Source: Burkholderiales bacterium (GTDB taxonomy: Bacteria; Pseudomonadota; Gammaproteobacteria; Burkholderiales; Burkholderiaceae_E). Taken from it: a DNA stretch of 64,000 nt. The stretch is taken from contig JAPLQF010000042.1 in NCBI GenBank assembly GCA_026399875.1, positions 124,009 to 188,008 of the forward strand. Reading direction: 5' to 3'. Each line of letters starts with the position of its first letter. Within the stretch, counting starts at the first letter, position 1. A program made the translations under genes and the position numbers. Below, in pieces: positions 18,556 to 27,449 of this stretch. The notes beneath the pieces were generated by a model. It did no database searches. It was given only the letters and a program-made list of their open reading frames with translations, and was not told where the DNA came from.

Positions 18556-20802
18556 TCAGGCCCGCTTGAGGTCGGCATTGGCCAGCGGCAAACGACGAAT
18601 CCGCTTGCCGGTGGCGGCAAAAATCGCATTGAGTACCGCAGGGGCGGCAACCGCGATGGTCGGCTCTCCCACACCGCCCCAGAAGCCTCCGGAGGGCATC
18701 ACGATCGTCTCGACCGCCGGCATGGCCGACATGCGCATCACCTCGTAGGTATTGAAATTGGTCTGCTCGATGCGACCGTCCTTCAATGTGCATTCACCGT
18801 ACAGACAGGCCGACAGCCCATAGGCAAACGAGCCTTCGACCTGTGCGGCGATCTGCTGCGGATTGACCGCGTAGCCGGTGTCGGTGGCCGCAACAATGCG
18901 ATGCACCTTGAGTTCGCCCTCCTTGCTCACCGACACCTCGGCGACTGCGGCGGTATAGCTGCCGAAGCCCATATGCTGTGCCAGCCCCCGGTAGACGCCA
19001 GGCGCCGCCGGCGTTCCCCAGCCCGCCTTTTTGGCGGCAGCCTCGAGCACCGCGAGATGCTTGGGGTGATTGGCCATGAGCTTGCGGCGAAAGACGAGCG
19101 GATCGGTTCCGGTGGCATGAGCCAGCTCGTCCATGAAACATTCGAGATAGACCGCGTTCTGGTTGTGATTGACGCCCCGCCAGAACCCGACCGGCACCGG
19201 CGGATTTCGCATCGCGTGATCGACCAGCAGATTGGGCACGGTGTAGCCGAACGCTCCGTCACCGGTCGCGGTCAGGCCCTGGAACTGAACCGGATCACGG
19301 CCATTGGCGAGGTTCTGGGGAGCCACGCCCGCCAGGATCGACTGGCCCGAAATCCGCATGTGGAGCGCGACCAGGTTGCCGGCTGCATCGAGCCCGGCGG
19401 TGAGCTTGGCCTGGGTGACCGGATGGTAACGACCATGAGTCATATCTTCCTCACGGCTCCAGAGCAGCTTGACCGGCACGCCCGGCATCTCGCGGGCGAT
19501 CGCTACTGCCTGCGGAATCCAGTCGTGGACTGCACCGCGCCGACCGAAACCGCCGCCCAGATGCATCTTGTAGACCTCGCACTTGGCGGCGGGTAGTCCC
19601 GCCGCAGCAGCGGTGGCCGCCAGCGCGGCTTCGCCGTTTTGCGTCGGTGTCCAGACTTCGCAACGCTCCGGCGTCCAGCGAGCGGTTGCGTTCATCGGCT
19701 CCATGGTCGCGTGGTTCTGGTGGGGATAGGCATAGACCGCCTCGATGCGACGCACCGCCGACGCAAGAGCCGTCTTCGCATTGCCAACTTCATTGCCGAT
19801 GAAGGCATCCGGCGCATCGAGTCCGGCTGCAAGCGTGGCGGCCACCATCTGGCTGTTGAGCTTGGCATTAGGGCCATCGTCCCAGACCACCGGGAGTTCG
19901 GCCAGTGCGGTTTTGGCCTGCCACCAGGTATCAGCCACGACCGCCACCGCGGTATCGCCGACCTTCAGAACCCGCCGAACGCCGGGCATCTTCTGTACCT
20001 TGGCTGCATCGAAACTGACGACCTTGCCGCCGAAGATCGGGCAGTCGTAAATCGCTGCATTGAGCATGCCGGGCAAGGTCAGATCGGCGCCATAAACCTG
20101 GCTGCCGTTGAGCTTGGCAAAGGTATCGAGACGCTTGACCGACTGGCCGATCAGCTTCCAGTCCTTGGGGGCCTTGAGCGTCACATCGGCCGGCGCAGAG
20201 AGTTTCGCAGCCGCCTGCGCCACACTGCCGAAGCTGGTGCGCCGCACGCTTGGCAGGTGCGTGATCACGCTGTTCTGCGCGCTGCATTCAGATGCAGACA
20301 CGCCCCATTGATTGGCCGCCGCCTGGATCAGCATCTGGCGGGCGGTCGCACCGCCTTTGCGGACATACTCCTGCGATTCACGGATACCACGGCTGCCACC
20401 GGTCGAGAAATTGCCCCAGACGCGATTTCGGGCCAGATTCTGGCCGGGCGTCGGGTATTCGGTTGTCACCTTAGACCAGTCGCATTCGAGTTCTTCAGCC
20501 ACCATCTGTGCCAGGCCGGTCAGGGTGCCCTGCCCCATCTCGGAGCGCGCGATCCGGATCACGACGGTGTCATCCGGCTTGACCACTACCCAGGCATTCA
20601 CCTCGGTCGCTGTCGGCTGCGCCTGCGCGGATGCCGACAGCTGAAAGCCCAGCATCAGGCCGCCCGCGGCCGAGGCCGACCCGATCATGAATCGCCGTCG
20701 GCCGACTGCCACCGGTGCAAGGGTGGCGAGCGTCTGGGCGGCCTGCGGAAGGTCACAGGGCATGGCAGCGGTGGCGGGAATCTTTGAGGGTTTCATCGCC
20801 AC
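18556..20802 (-). CDS. Xanthine-dehydrogenase-family molybdopterin-binding subunit (IorB/aldehyde-oxidase-like)
   Basis: Large catalytic subunit (748 aa) of a periplasmic molybdenum hydroxylase related to isoquinoline 1-oxidoreductase and membrane-associated aldehyde dehydrogenases; substrate unknown. A twin-arginine signal is visible (GRRRFMIGSASAAGGLML, about residues 34-51). Mo-cofactor motifs include RSEMGQGTLTGLAQMVAEEL, MHLGGGFGRRGAVHDWIPQAVAIA, FWRGVNHNQNAVYLECFMDELA and the C-terminal GGFWGGVGEPTIAVAAPAVLNAI with the putative catalytic glutamate. There is no FAD subunit gene, so electrons probably pass to a cytochrome c. Confidence 0.9.
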   Translation of the reverse strand: MAMKPSKIPATAAMPCDLPQAAQTLATLAPVAVGRRRFMIGSASAAGGLMLGFQLSASAQAQPTATEVNAWVVVKPDDTVVIRIARSEMGQGTLTGLAQMVAEELECDWSKVTTEYPTPGQNLARNRVWGNFSTGGSRGIRESQEYVRKGGATARQMLIQAAANQWGVSASECSAQNSVITHLPSVRRTSFGSVAQAAAKLSAPADVTLKAPKDWKLIGQSVKRLDTFAKLNGSQVYGADLTLPGMLNAAIYDCPIFGGKVVSFDAAKVQKMPGVRRVLKVGDTAVAVVADTWWQAKTALAELPVVWDDGPNAKLNSQMVAATLAAGLDAPDAFIGNEVGNAKTALASAVRRIEAVYAYPHQNHATMEPMNATARWTPERCEVWTPTQNGEAALAATAAAAGLPAAKCEVYKMHLGGGFGRRGAVHDWIPQAVAIAREMPGVPVKLLWSREEDMTHGRYHPVTQAKLTAGLDAAGNLVALHMRISGQSILAGVAPQNLANGRDPVQFQGLTATGDGAFGYTVPNLLVDHAMRNPPVPVGFWRGVNHNQNAVYLECFMDELAHATGTDPLVFRRKLMANHPKHLAVLEAAAKKAGWGTPAAPGVYRGLAQHMGFGSYTAAVAEVSVSKEGELKVHRIVAATDTGYAVNPQQIAAQVEGSFAYGLSACLYGECTLKDGRIEQTNFNTYEVMRMSAMPAVETIVMPSGGFWGGVGEPTIAVAAPAVLNAIFAATGKRIRRLPLANADLKRA

Positions 20803-20805
20803 GGC

Positions 20806-21273
20806 TCAGGCCTTTTTCGGGACGCCGCCATCAGCGGCAAGATGGACTGCGGCGCGAACGCGGTTGTAAGTGCCGCAACGGCAGATGTTGGTGATGCTCT
20901 CGTTGATATCGGCATCGGTCGGCTTGGGCTTGTCTTTCAGCAGCGCTGCTGCCGCCATGATCATTCCCGACTGGCAATAGCCGCATTGCGGCACATCGAG
21001 CGCCAGCCAGGCTTTCTGGACAGGATGGCTGGTATCGGCCGACAGGCCTTCGATGGTCACGATTTTTTGTGTCGCCTGAAGCGCCGAGACCGGCATGACG
21101 CAACTGCGGATCGCCGCGCCATCGATGTGGACGGTACAGGCGCCGCACTGGGCGACACCGCAACCATATTTGGTTCCGGTCAGACCGAGCTGCTCGCGCA
21201 GGACCCACAGCAAAGGTGTCGCCGGATCGGCCTCGAAATCGAGAGTACGGCCATTGATATTCAGTGCAGGCAT
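20806..21273 (-). CDS. (2Fe-2S)-binding subunit of the molybdenum hydroxylase
   Basis: Small iron-sulfur subunit (155 aa). The plant-type cluster ligands are [15 protein letters not shown]...RSC (about residues 38-58), and the second, helical-domain cluster uses [10 protein letters not shown] and [12 protein letters not shown] (about 97-140). Three bases before the molybdopterin subunit start; the two form an IorAB-like pair. The protein lacks a signal of its own and would be carried out with the Tat substrate. Confidence 0.92.
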   Translation of the reverse strand: MPALNINGRTLDFEADPATPLLWVLREQLGLTGTKYGCGVAQCGACTVHIDGAAIRSCVMPVSALQATQKIVTIEGLSADTSHPVQKAWLALDVPQCGYCQSGMIMAAAALLKDKPKPTDADINESITNICRCGTYNRVRAAVHLAADGGVPKKA

Positions 21274-21351
21274 GTTGGTCTCACGGAAAAGTCGTTGAAC
21301 TTGAAAACCGTTGCGGGGATCCGCAAAGTCTGAGGCTGACTACCGGGTTTG

Positions 21352-22965
21352 TCATTTGAGATCGGCGGATAACGGATCGGCATAGCGGGCGCCCAAAGCG
21401 TCGAAGGCAGTCAGCGCCGGGTCAACACCGGTCTCCTCGGCCAGGATGCGCGCCACCGCCGCGGCCACGTCTCGCGCGGCATTGGCATCGAGAAACAGCA
21501 GGCGCGAGCGTCTGGCAAGCACATCCTCCACCGTTCGAGCGTACTCGAATCGCGCTGCAAAACGCACCATGGCTTCGCTCAGGCCGGCTATCAGCTCATT
21601 GTCGGCACCCGGCAGGCCAGCCAGCAGTTCGGCTTCGTCGCCATACAGATGAGGGCCCGGTGCATCGCTCAATGGCCGCATGGCATCCGGGTTCGCGCCG
21701 CCTCCCACCACGGGCAGGCTCACTGTGAGGCCTGCCGACCGGTGTTCGAGCAGCCCGGCGCGGGCGCAGTGCTCGAGAACATCCTCGGCCATCGACCGAT
21801 AGGTCGTCCACTTGCCGCCAGTCACGGTCACCAGCCCTGACGGACTGACCATGACTGCATGCTCGCGGCTGATGGCTCTTGTGGCGGTCTTGCCCGATGC
21901 GTCGGGTTCGGATGTCGGGCGCAGCAATGGTCGCAGCCCGACCCAGATGCTGCGGATATCGCCTGACGCAGGCGCGCGGTCAAGATGCAGTGCCGACTCG
22001 CGCAACAGAAATGCCAGCTCGTCTTGCTGCGCTCTGGGTTCGAAGCTGGCGTTCGACTGCGGCGTATCGGTGGTGCCGATCAGGGTCTTGCCGAGCCAGG
22101 GCACCGCGAAAAGCACGCGACCATCCCCGGTTCGAGGCACCAGCAAAGCATGATCACCCGGCAAAAAGTCGCGATCGACAACGATGTGCACACCCTGACT
22201 CGGGCTGACCGTCGGACGAACCGTCCGAGCGGCGGCCTGCGCGTCAATGCTGCGAACCGTGTCGACCCAGACGCCGGTGGCATTGACCACACAACCCGCA
22301 CGAATTGCATAGGAGCGACCGGTCTCATGATCGACGCACTGTAGCCCCACCACCCTGCCTGCCTCGTGATCGAAGCCAGTCAGGCCGACACGGTTGATCA
22401 GCAAGGCGCCCAGCGAGGCAGCGGTGCGAGCCAGGGCGATCGCCAGACGGGCATCGTCAAACTGGCCATCCCAATACTGCACACCGCCGCGCAGCCCCTG
22501 TGATCTGACATTCGGCAAGGCATCGAGTGTGTCGCGGCGACCGAGAAATCGCGTGTCGCCCAGCGATGCGTCAGCCGCAAGCGCGTCATACAGCTTCAAG
22601 CCCAAACCATAGAACGGCGCCTCCCACACCTTGTAGGACGGCATCACGAAAGGAATCGGACGGGCGAGGTGTGGTGCGTTGCGCAGCAGGATGGTTCGCT
22701 CGCGCAGCGCTTCCTTGACCAGCGCGAGATTGCCCTGAGCCAGATAGCGAACGCCGCCGTGCACCAGCTTGGTCGAGCGCGAGGACGTGCCGCGTGCAAA
22801 GTCTCCGTCCTCGATCAGAACAACCCGAAAGCCTCTTGCTGCCGCGTCCAGCGCGACGCCAAGACCGGTAGCGCCGCCACCGATCACCGCCAGGTCAAAG
22901 CTTGCTGCACCGGCAAGTCGCGCGAGCAGATCGGGCCGCAGGGTCGGCAGCGGCGCAACGCTCAT
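21352..22965 (-). CDS. glpD: Aerobic glycerol-3-phosphate dehydrogenase
   Basis: FAD-dependent membrane-associated dehydrogenase (537 aa) oxidising glycerol-3-phosphate to DHAP and passing electrons to quinone. FAD-binding Rossmann motif DLAVIGGGATGLGVALDAAARG near residues 24-45, followed by GTSSRSTKLVHGGVRYL, and the later VTGGKWTTYRSMAEDVLE segment near residue 390. Its ATG overlaps the stop of the nitronate monooxygenase gene by four bases. No glpK or glpF is nearby. Confidence 0.92.
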   Translation of the reverse strand: MSVAPLPTLRPDLLARLAGAASFDLAVIGGGATGLGVALDAAARGFRVVLIEDGDFARGTSSRSTKLVHGGVRYLAQGNLALVKEALRERTILLRNAPHLARPIPFVMPSYKVWEAPFYGLGLKLYDALAADASLGDTRFLGRRDTLDALPNVRSQGLRGGVQYWDGQFDDARLAIALARTAASLGALLINRVGLTGFDHEAGRVVGLQCVDHETGRSYAIRAGCVVNATGVWVDTVRSIDAQAAARTVRPTVSPSQGVHIVVDRDFLPGDHALLVPRTGDGRVLFAVPWLGKTLIGTTDTPQSNASFEPRAQQDELAFLLRESALHLDRAPASGDIRSIWVGLRPLLRPTSEPDASGKTATRAISREHAVMVSPSGLVTVTGGKWTTYRSMAEDVLEHCARAGLLEHRSAGLTVSLPVVGGGANPDAMRPLSDAPGPHLYGDEAELLAGLPGADNELIAGLSEAMVRFAARFEYARTVEDVLARRSRLLFLDANAARDVAAAVARILAEETGVDPALTAFDALGARYADPLSADLK

Positions 22966-23972
22966 GGACCAGCGCGCGCGATATCAACGCTCGAGATGCA
23001 ATCAGAAAACCCTTTGGCGGCAGCGTGATACTCGATCTCTGTCTGCGCGACCAGCTCAGCCACTGACATCAGCTTGCCAACGCCTGACACACTGTGACCG
23101 GCCGACCAGATGTCCTTCCAGCGCTTGGGTCGACTCTCCCGCCCCTCGACGCTGATGTCCTTGGCGATATCGATCGCGCCCCTCACCGGCAGGTTGTCCG
23201 GATCCAGTCCGGCCAGCTCGATCGAAGGCCGCAGCATATTGGTCTGCAAGCCGGTGAAGGCCTTGGTGAGCAGGATGTCGTCGGCGGTGCTGTCGACCAG
23301 CATCGACTTGTAGGCAGGCGCGGCCATGCTTTCGTGCGTCGCGATGAAACGGGTGCCCATGTAAGCCATTTCGCAGCCGAGCGCCTGAGCGGCAAACAGT
23401 GCTGCGCCGTCCGACACACCGCCGGCGAGCACCAGCGGGCCGTCATAAAAAGCACGCACCGCGCGCACGAAAGCGAAAGGGTTGAGCCAGCCGGTCTGAC
23501 CGCCCGCCCCTGCCGTCAGCAGCACCAGGCCGTCTGCGCCGGCATCAGCGGCTTTTTGCGCATGCTTGATCGTCGCCACATCGGCAAAGACCTGCGCGCC
23601 GGCATCATGCAGGGGCGCCAGCACCGCAGCGGGCGATCCCACGCTGGTGATGACCATCGCCGGCTTGTGGCGCACGATCACCGCAAGGTCCTCGTGCAGC
23701 CGGGTATTGGAGCCATGCACGATCAGGTTCGGACAGACCGGAGCACCCTCCCGACCGGTGCGCTGCTGATGATCGGACAGGCGCGTCGCGATCTCGATCA
23801 TCCAGGCATCGAGCTGCTCGGCGCTTCGGCAATTGGCGGTCGGAAACGAGCCCACGACGCCGGCCTCGCAGACCGACGCAACAAGATCCGGTCCGCTCAC
23901 CAGAAACATGGGTGCGGCGATGAGGGGCAGTCGCATCCGGCTGCGGATGGCGGTCAGGGCTGATCGGGTCAT
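22962..23972 (-). CDS. Nitronate monooxygenase family FMN protein
   Basis: FMN-dependent TIM-barrel enzyme (336 aa) of the nitronate monooxygenase / 2-nitropropane dioxygenase family. Typical segments: LPLIAAPMFLVSGPDLVASVCEAGVVGSFP at the N-terminus, ADGLVLLTAGAGGQTGWLNPFAFV, LAGGVSDGAALFAAQALGCEMAYMGTRF (FMN phosphate loop) and the AGHSVSGVGKLMSVAELV tail. Members commonly act on nitroalkanes or as NADH:quinone reductases; the substrate cannot be told. First gene of a coupled pair with glpD. Confidence 0.9.
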   Translation of the reverse strand: MTRSALTAIRSRMRLPLIAAPMFLVSGPDLVASVCEAGVVGSFPTANCRSAEQLDAWMIEIATRLSDHQQRTGREGAPVCPNLIVHGSNTRLHEDLAVIVRHKPAMVITSVGSPAAVLAPLHDAGAQVFADVATIKHAQKAADAGADGLVLLTAGAGGQTGWLNPFAFVRAVRAFYDGPLVLAGGVSDGAALFAAQALGCEMAYMGTRFIATHESMAAPAYKSMLVDSTADDILLTKAFTGLQTNMLRPSIELAGLDPDNLPVRGAIDIAKDISVEGRESRPKRWKDIWSAGHSVSGVGKLMSVAELVAQTEIEYHAAAKGFSDCISSVDIARAGP

Positions 23973-24027
23973 GGTGTCTCGAGGGCGTCAGGTCAGGAAA
24001 GCGGGATTATGCAAGGCCAGCAAAAAA

Positions 24028-24909
24028 TCAGACCAAAGCCAGTATCGCGTCAGCGAACGCAATCGGTGCCTCCTGCGGCAGATTGTGGCCAGTTCGCGCG
24101 ATTTCGTGCCGCTCATAGCGGCCGCTGAAAAAACCTTGATGACGCAATGAGCCCTCAACTGGCGTCACGCCGTCGTCGCTGCCATGCAGCACGATTGTCG
24201 GCACGCGAATGATCGGTTGAGCCGCCAGTTGCGCCTCGATGCCATCGAGACGCTGGTCGCCAGGTACCAGACCGAACCGATGGCGGTATGAATGAATGGT
24301 CACGTCCACGAAGTCAGGGTTCTCGAAGGCCTGAGCCGAACGCAGGTAAGTCGACTCGTCGAACTGCCAGCTCGGCGACCACAGCTCCCACAGCAGCCTG
24401 CAAAACCCGGCGCGATCACGCTCCAGCCCGGCACGCCCCCGATCACCGTGAAAGTAGTACTGGTACCAGAGGCGATGCTCCATCTTCGCCGACAAGGGCA
24501 GGCTCGCTGCCGCAATGTCCTGGATGTTGTAACCGGTGGCACTCACCAGGCCGATCGCCCGATCCGGCCATAAGGCGGCCACCACGCAGGCCGCGCGCCC
24601 GCCCCAGTCGTAACCCGCAAGCACCGCACGCGAGATCGACAGTGCATCCATGAATGCCAGCAGATCGCTGCCCAGGGCCGCCTGCTGGCCCGAGCGCAGC
24701 GTCTGGGGAGACAGAAAGCGGGTCGGTCCGAAGCCACGCAGGAAAGGCACCAGCACCCGGCATCCACGGGCAACCAGACGTGGCACGACCTCGTCATAGG
24801 CATGGATGTCATACGGAAAACCATGGAGCAGCACCACCGGCATTGCACCCGGATCACCATGATCCTGATAGGCGACCCGCAGGACCCCCGCGTCGACTTC
24901 CCGATCCAT
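24028..24909 (-). CDS. Alpha/beta-fold hydrolase (epoxide hydrolase-like)
   Basis: Cytosolic hydrolase (293 aa from ATG 24909, MDREVDAGVL, with a GAGAGGG about eight bases upstream; the longer frame to 25122 has no family sequence). The oxyanion segment is VVLLHGFPYDIHAYDEVVPRL, the nucleophile elbow is LAGYDWGGRAACVVAALWP (G-Y-D-W-G-G: aspartate nucleophile as in epoxide hydrolases/dehalogenases) near residue 104. The catalytic histidine is in ARTGHNLPQEAP near the end, and a partner acid in HGSDDGVTP. Substrate unknown. Confidence 0.9.
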   Translation of the reverse strand: MDREVDAGVLRVAYQDHGDPGAMPVVLLHGFPYDIHAYDEVVPRLVARGCRVLVPFLRGFGPTRFLSPQTLRSGQQAALGSDLLAFMDALSISRAVLAGYDWGGRAACVVAALWPDRAIGLVSATGYNIQDIAAASLPLSAKMEHRLWYQYYFHGDRGRAGLERDRAGFCRLLWELWSPSWQFDESTYLRSAQAFENPDFVDVTIHSYRHRFGLVPGDQRLDGIEAQLAAQPIIRVPTIVLHGSDDGVTPVEGSLRHQGFFSGRYERHEIARTGHNLPQEAPIAFADAILALV

Positions 24910-25148
24910 CAGTGCACCCTCTCTGTCTTTCTGTTCGTTCGAATTTCGACCGACCGCCATCCCGATGCGGCCGCGGCAATCATAGTCTGGTCCACCCGGG
25001 CACGATCGAGCCAGCTCTCCCGAGCGCACAGGCCGTTCATGATCCCGATGCCGACCATTCGTCGGGCGTGCGCGGCCAGACGACATTCGATACAACACCC
25101 TTGAACTCCCTGCCTCGATCACCTTGCCCGCGCCTAGTGCCTAACCCT

Positions 25149-27359
25149 GTGAACGCGACCCCCAGCCTGAAGAGCAATGCGCTGATTGCGAGCTGCCAGC
25201 GCAGCCTGACCAATCGCCTGACCGAGGGCGTTGCGCAGTCCTTCGAGCGTTCGGTCACGACGCTGATGGCCCGATCGGCTATCGCCGAGACCGCGGAGGA
25301 GAAGTCTTTGCTGGCACTGGCAGCTGACTTCGCGCATCGCCACCAGCACGACATGACCCTGCGCTTTCGCAATCATTTCGAGCAGGCGCTGGCAGCAGCG
25401 TTCGATGTGCCGGCTCCCGCGGCGAAACAGGGCGGTAAGCTCGACTTCGCCTCGCTGTCGCTGGTGTCCGATGACCTGATCGAACACAGCATGGAGCGCA
25501 GCCGTTGGGCGCAGCTCGCCGGTATCGATGTTGATCAGGAAATTGTCGAAGAGCTGAAAGCCAGACTGCGTGCTGTGCTCGAGAACCCGTCGCTTGCCAG
25601 CGACCAGCTTCCCGCCTCATTGGCAAGCATTTACGACGCGCTCAAAGCGGCGTTACCCGAGGACAGCGCCACAGCTCAAGCGATCAAGGCTGCGCTCGCT
25701 GCGGTTGGCGCCAATCTCTCGATCGCGATCAACGACGCTTACGCCGCGGCCAATGAACAGTTGCGCCAGAGCGGTGTGCTGCCCGATTTTGTTCTGGGTG
25801 CAGTGATCCGCGATTCCCGTCGCCAGCCGTCCGGCGCCGCTCGCGCAGCGCAGCCGCGCAAGGGTGACATGATGGGTATCGCTGATCTGCCTGACGCCGA
25901 TATCTCGAATGACGATCAGTTGATGATGCTTCAGCATGCGATGGCTCAGGCCTATTCGGGTCAGGGTCAGGGCGAGGGACGTCGTCAGGTCGCCAGGATG
26001 CTCGCCAACCCGGCTGCCATCGACCGGCTGAGTGGCGGCTTGCCGCAAGTGCAGGAACGCTCTGCACTGATGTCCTCGCTGACATCGTTTCAGCGCTCGG
26101 ATCATTCATTCGTGCAGGCCGGCATCCATCCCGATCTGCTCGCGCGAATCAAGGACGAAGGCACGCCACTCGACCAGATTACTGTCGATATCGTCGGCAT
26201 GGTCTTCGACTACATCTACCAGGACCCGCGGCTGCCTGACGCGATCAAGCAGCAGCTCCTGCGAATGCAGGTGGTTGCAGTCAAGGCGGCGCTGCTGAGT
26301 CGCGGCTTTTTCGCTCGTCGTCAGCATCCCCTGCGCCAGCTGATCGATCGCATTGCCGAGATCGGGTCCGACCCGGATTCGGATGTCGGCGAGGGATCGG
26401 ATCTGATGGTCGGCATTCGCAGCATCGTCGACCGTGTGATCGTTGCTTTTGATACCGATGTCGAGGTGTTTGTGCAGGCGACACAGTCGACCGACGAGCT
26501 CGCCAAGGAACAGATCGAAAAGCATCGCGCCCGCCTTGCAGCAACCGAACGGGCGATTGCCCAGAGAGAAGCTCAGAGCGCGGCTCTGGATGAGGCACGC
26601 GCCGAGTTTGAGCTGTATGCGACAACTCAATGCCCGGCGTTCGTGAAAACCTTCCTCGATGACTGGTGGGCTGTTTTCATGGCTCGTGCCAGGACCGTCA
26701 CCGATTTCAACGAAGCCAGAGCCGCCTGGAAGAGCGGCATCGATACCGCCAAGCTGCTGATCTGGAGCACCTGCGAGAAAGACGCTCAGGACATCGCCGC
26801 ACTGGCTGAAATCCTGCCGGGCATGATCCGCGAGCTGCGTCACGGAATGGCCAGCGTCGATATGCCGCAGGTCGAACTGAATCGCTTCTTGCAGGCCCTG
26901 ATGCTCAAACACACCCAGGAAATTACAGCAGCCAAGACGCGCCCGCCGTTTCGCGCGACGATTCCGGTTTCAAGGACCGAAACCGCGGCGCTCATTTCAG
27001 GTGCCGACCCACGGCCTGCCGAATCGTCTGGTGCATCATCTGCCGACGATGCCATGTCATTCACACAGACAGCGCCGAGGAGCTTGCCGACCCGTCCGAT
27101 CGATACCTCGCTCGCCGAGATTCGGCGCGGCCAGATGATCGAAATCTGCCGTGATGGCGATTTCCGTGTTTACAAGCTGGCCTGGATCAGCCCGGCTCGC
27201 AAGGTGTACATCTTCAGTCGGCATCCGGAAGAAACCCTCACGTTCGAAGACACCGACCTGGCCGGTCTGATCGCGAGCGGCCAGGCTCGTCCCAGCATCG
27301 AAACCTCGCCGATGGACCGTGCGATTGCCCTGGCCGCAGGAGACAGCAACGCCGGTTGA
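25149..27359 (+). CDS. DUF1631 family protein
   Basis: Large cytoplasmic protein (about 736 aa) of DUF1631, a family I know only as uncharacterised in beta/gammaproteobacteria. I start it at GTG 25149 (MNATPSLKSN), because further upstream the frame is antisense to the hydrolase or non-coding; no good ribosome site supports this choice. It is mostly helical, with a coiled-coil-like stretch around residues 450-500 and a C-terminal PilZ-like segment RRGQMIEICRDGDFRVYKLAWISPARKVYIFSR near residue 655. Bases 24910-25148 before it show nothing I can name. Confidence 0.82.
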   Translation: MNATPSLKSNALIASCQRSLTNRLTEGVAQSFERSVTTLMARSAIAETAEEKSLLALAADFAHRHQHDMTLRFRNHFEQALAAAFDVPAPAAKQGGKLDFASLSLVSDDLIEHSMERSRWAQLAGIDVDQEIVEELKARLRAVLENPSLASDQLPASLASIYDALKAALPEDSATAQAIKAALAAVGANLSIAINDAYAAANEQLRQSGVLPDFVLGAVIRDSRRQPSGAARAAQPRKGDMMGIADLPDADISNDDQLMMLQHAMAQAYSGQGQGEGRRQVARMLANPAAIDRLSGGLPQVQERSALMSSLTSFQRSDHSFVQAGIHPDLLARIKDEGTPLDQITVDIVGMVFDYIYQDPRLPDAIKQQLLRMQVVAVKAALLSRGFFARRQHPLRQLIDRIAEIGSDPDSDVGEGSDLMVGIRSIVDRVIVAFDTDVEVFVQATQSTDELAKEQIEKHRARLAATERAIAQREAQSAALDEARAEFELYATTQCPAFVKTFLDDWWAVFMARARTVTDFNEARAAWKSGIDTAKLLIWSTCEKDAQDIAALAEILPGMIRELRHGMASVDMPQVELNRFLQALMLKHTQEITAAKTRPPFRATIPVSRTETAALISGADPRPAESSGASSADDAMSFTQTAPRSLPTRPIDTSLAEIRRGQMIEICRDGDFRVYKLAWISPARKVYIFSRHPEETLTFEDTDLAGLIASGQARPSIETSPMDRAIALAAGDSNAG

Positions 27360-27449
27360 GGAGCCTTGGTACGGACCTTGCGTCGAGACGCTTGGCCCTG
27401 GTTTCGGGCCGCTTGTGCACAATGACGGTGCAAACAACCGGTCTCGACA

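Noticed and set aside
24654..25148. 5' extension of the DUF1631 frame to 24654
   Set aside because: The extension is antisense to the alpha/beta hydrolase and is low-complexity Pro/Arg sequence typical of shadow frames in GC-rich DNA.
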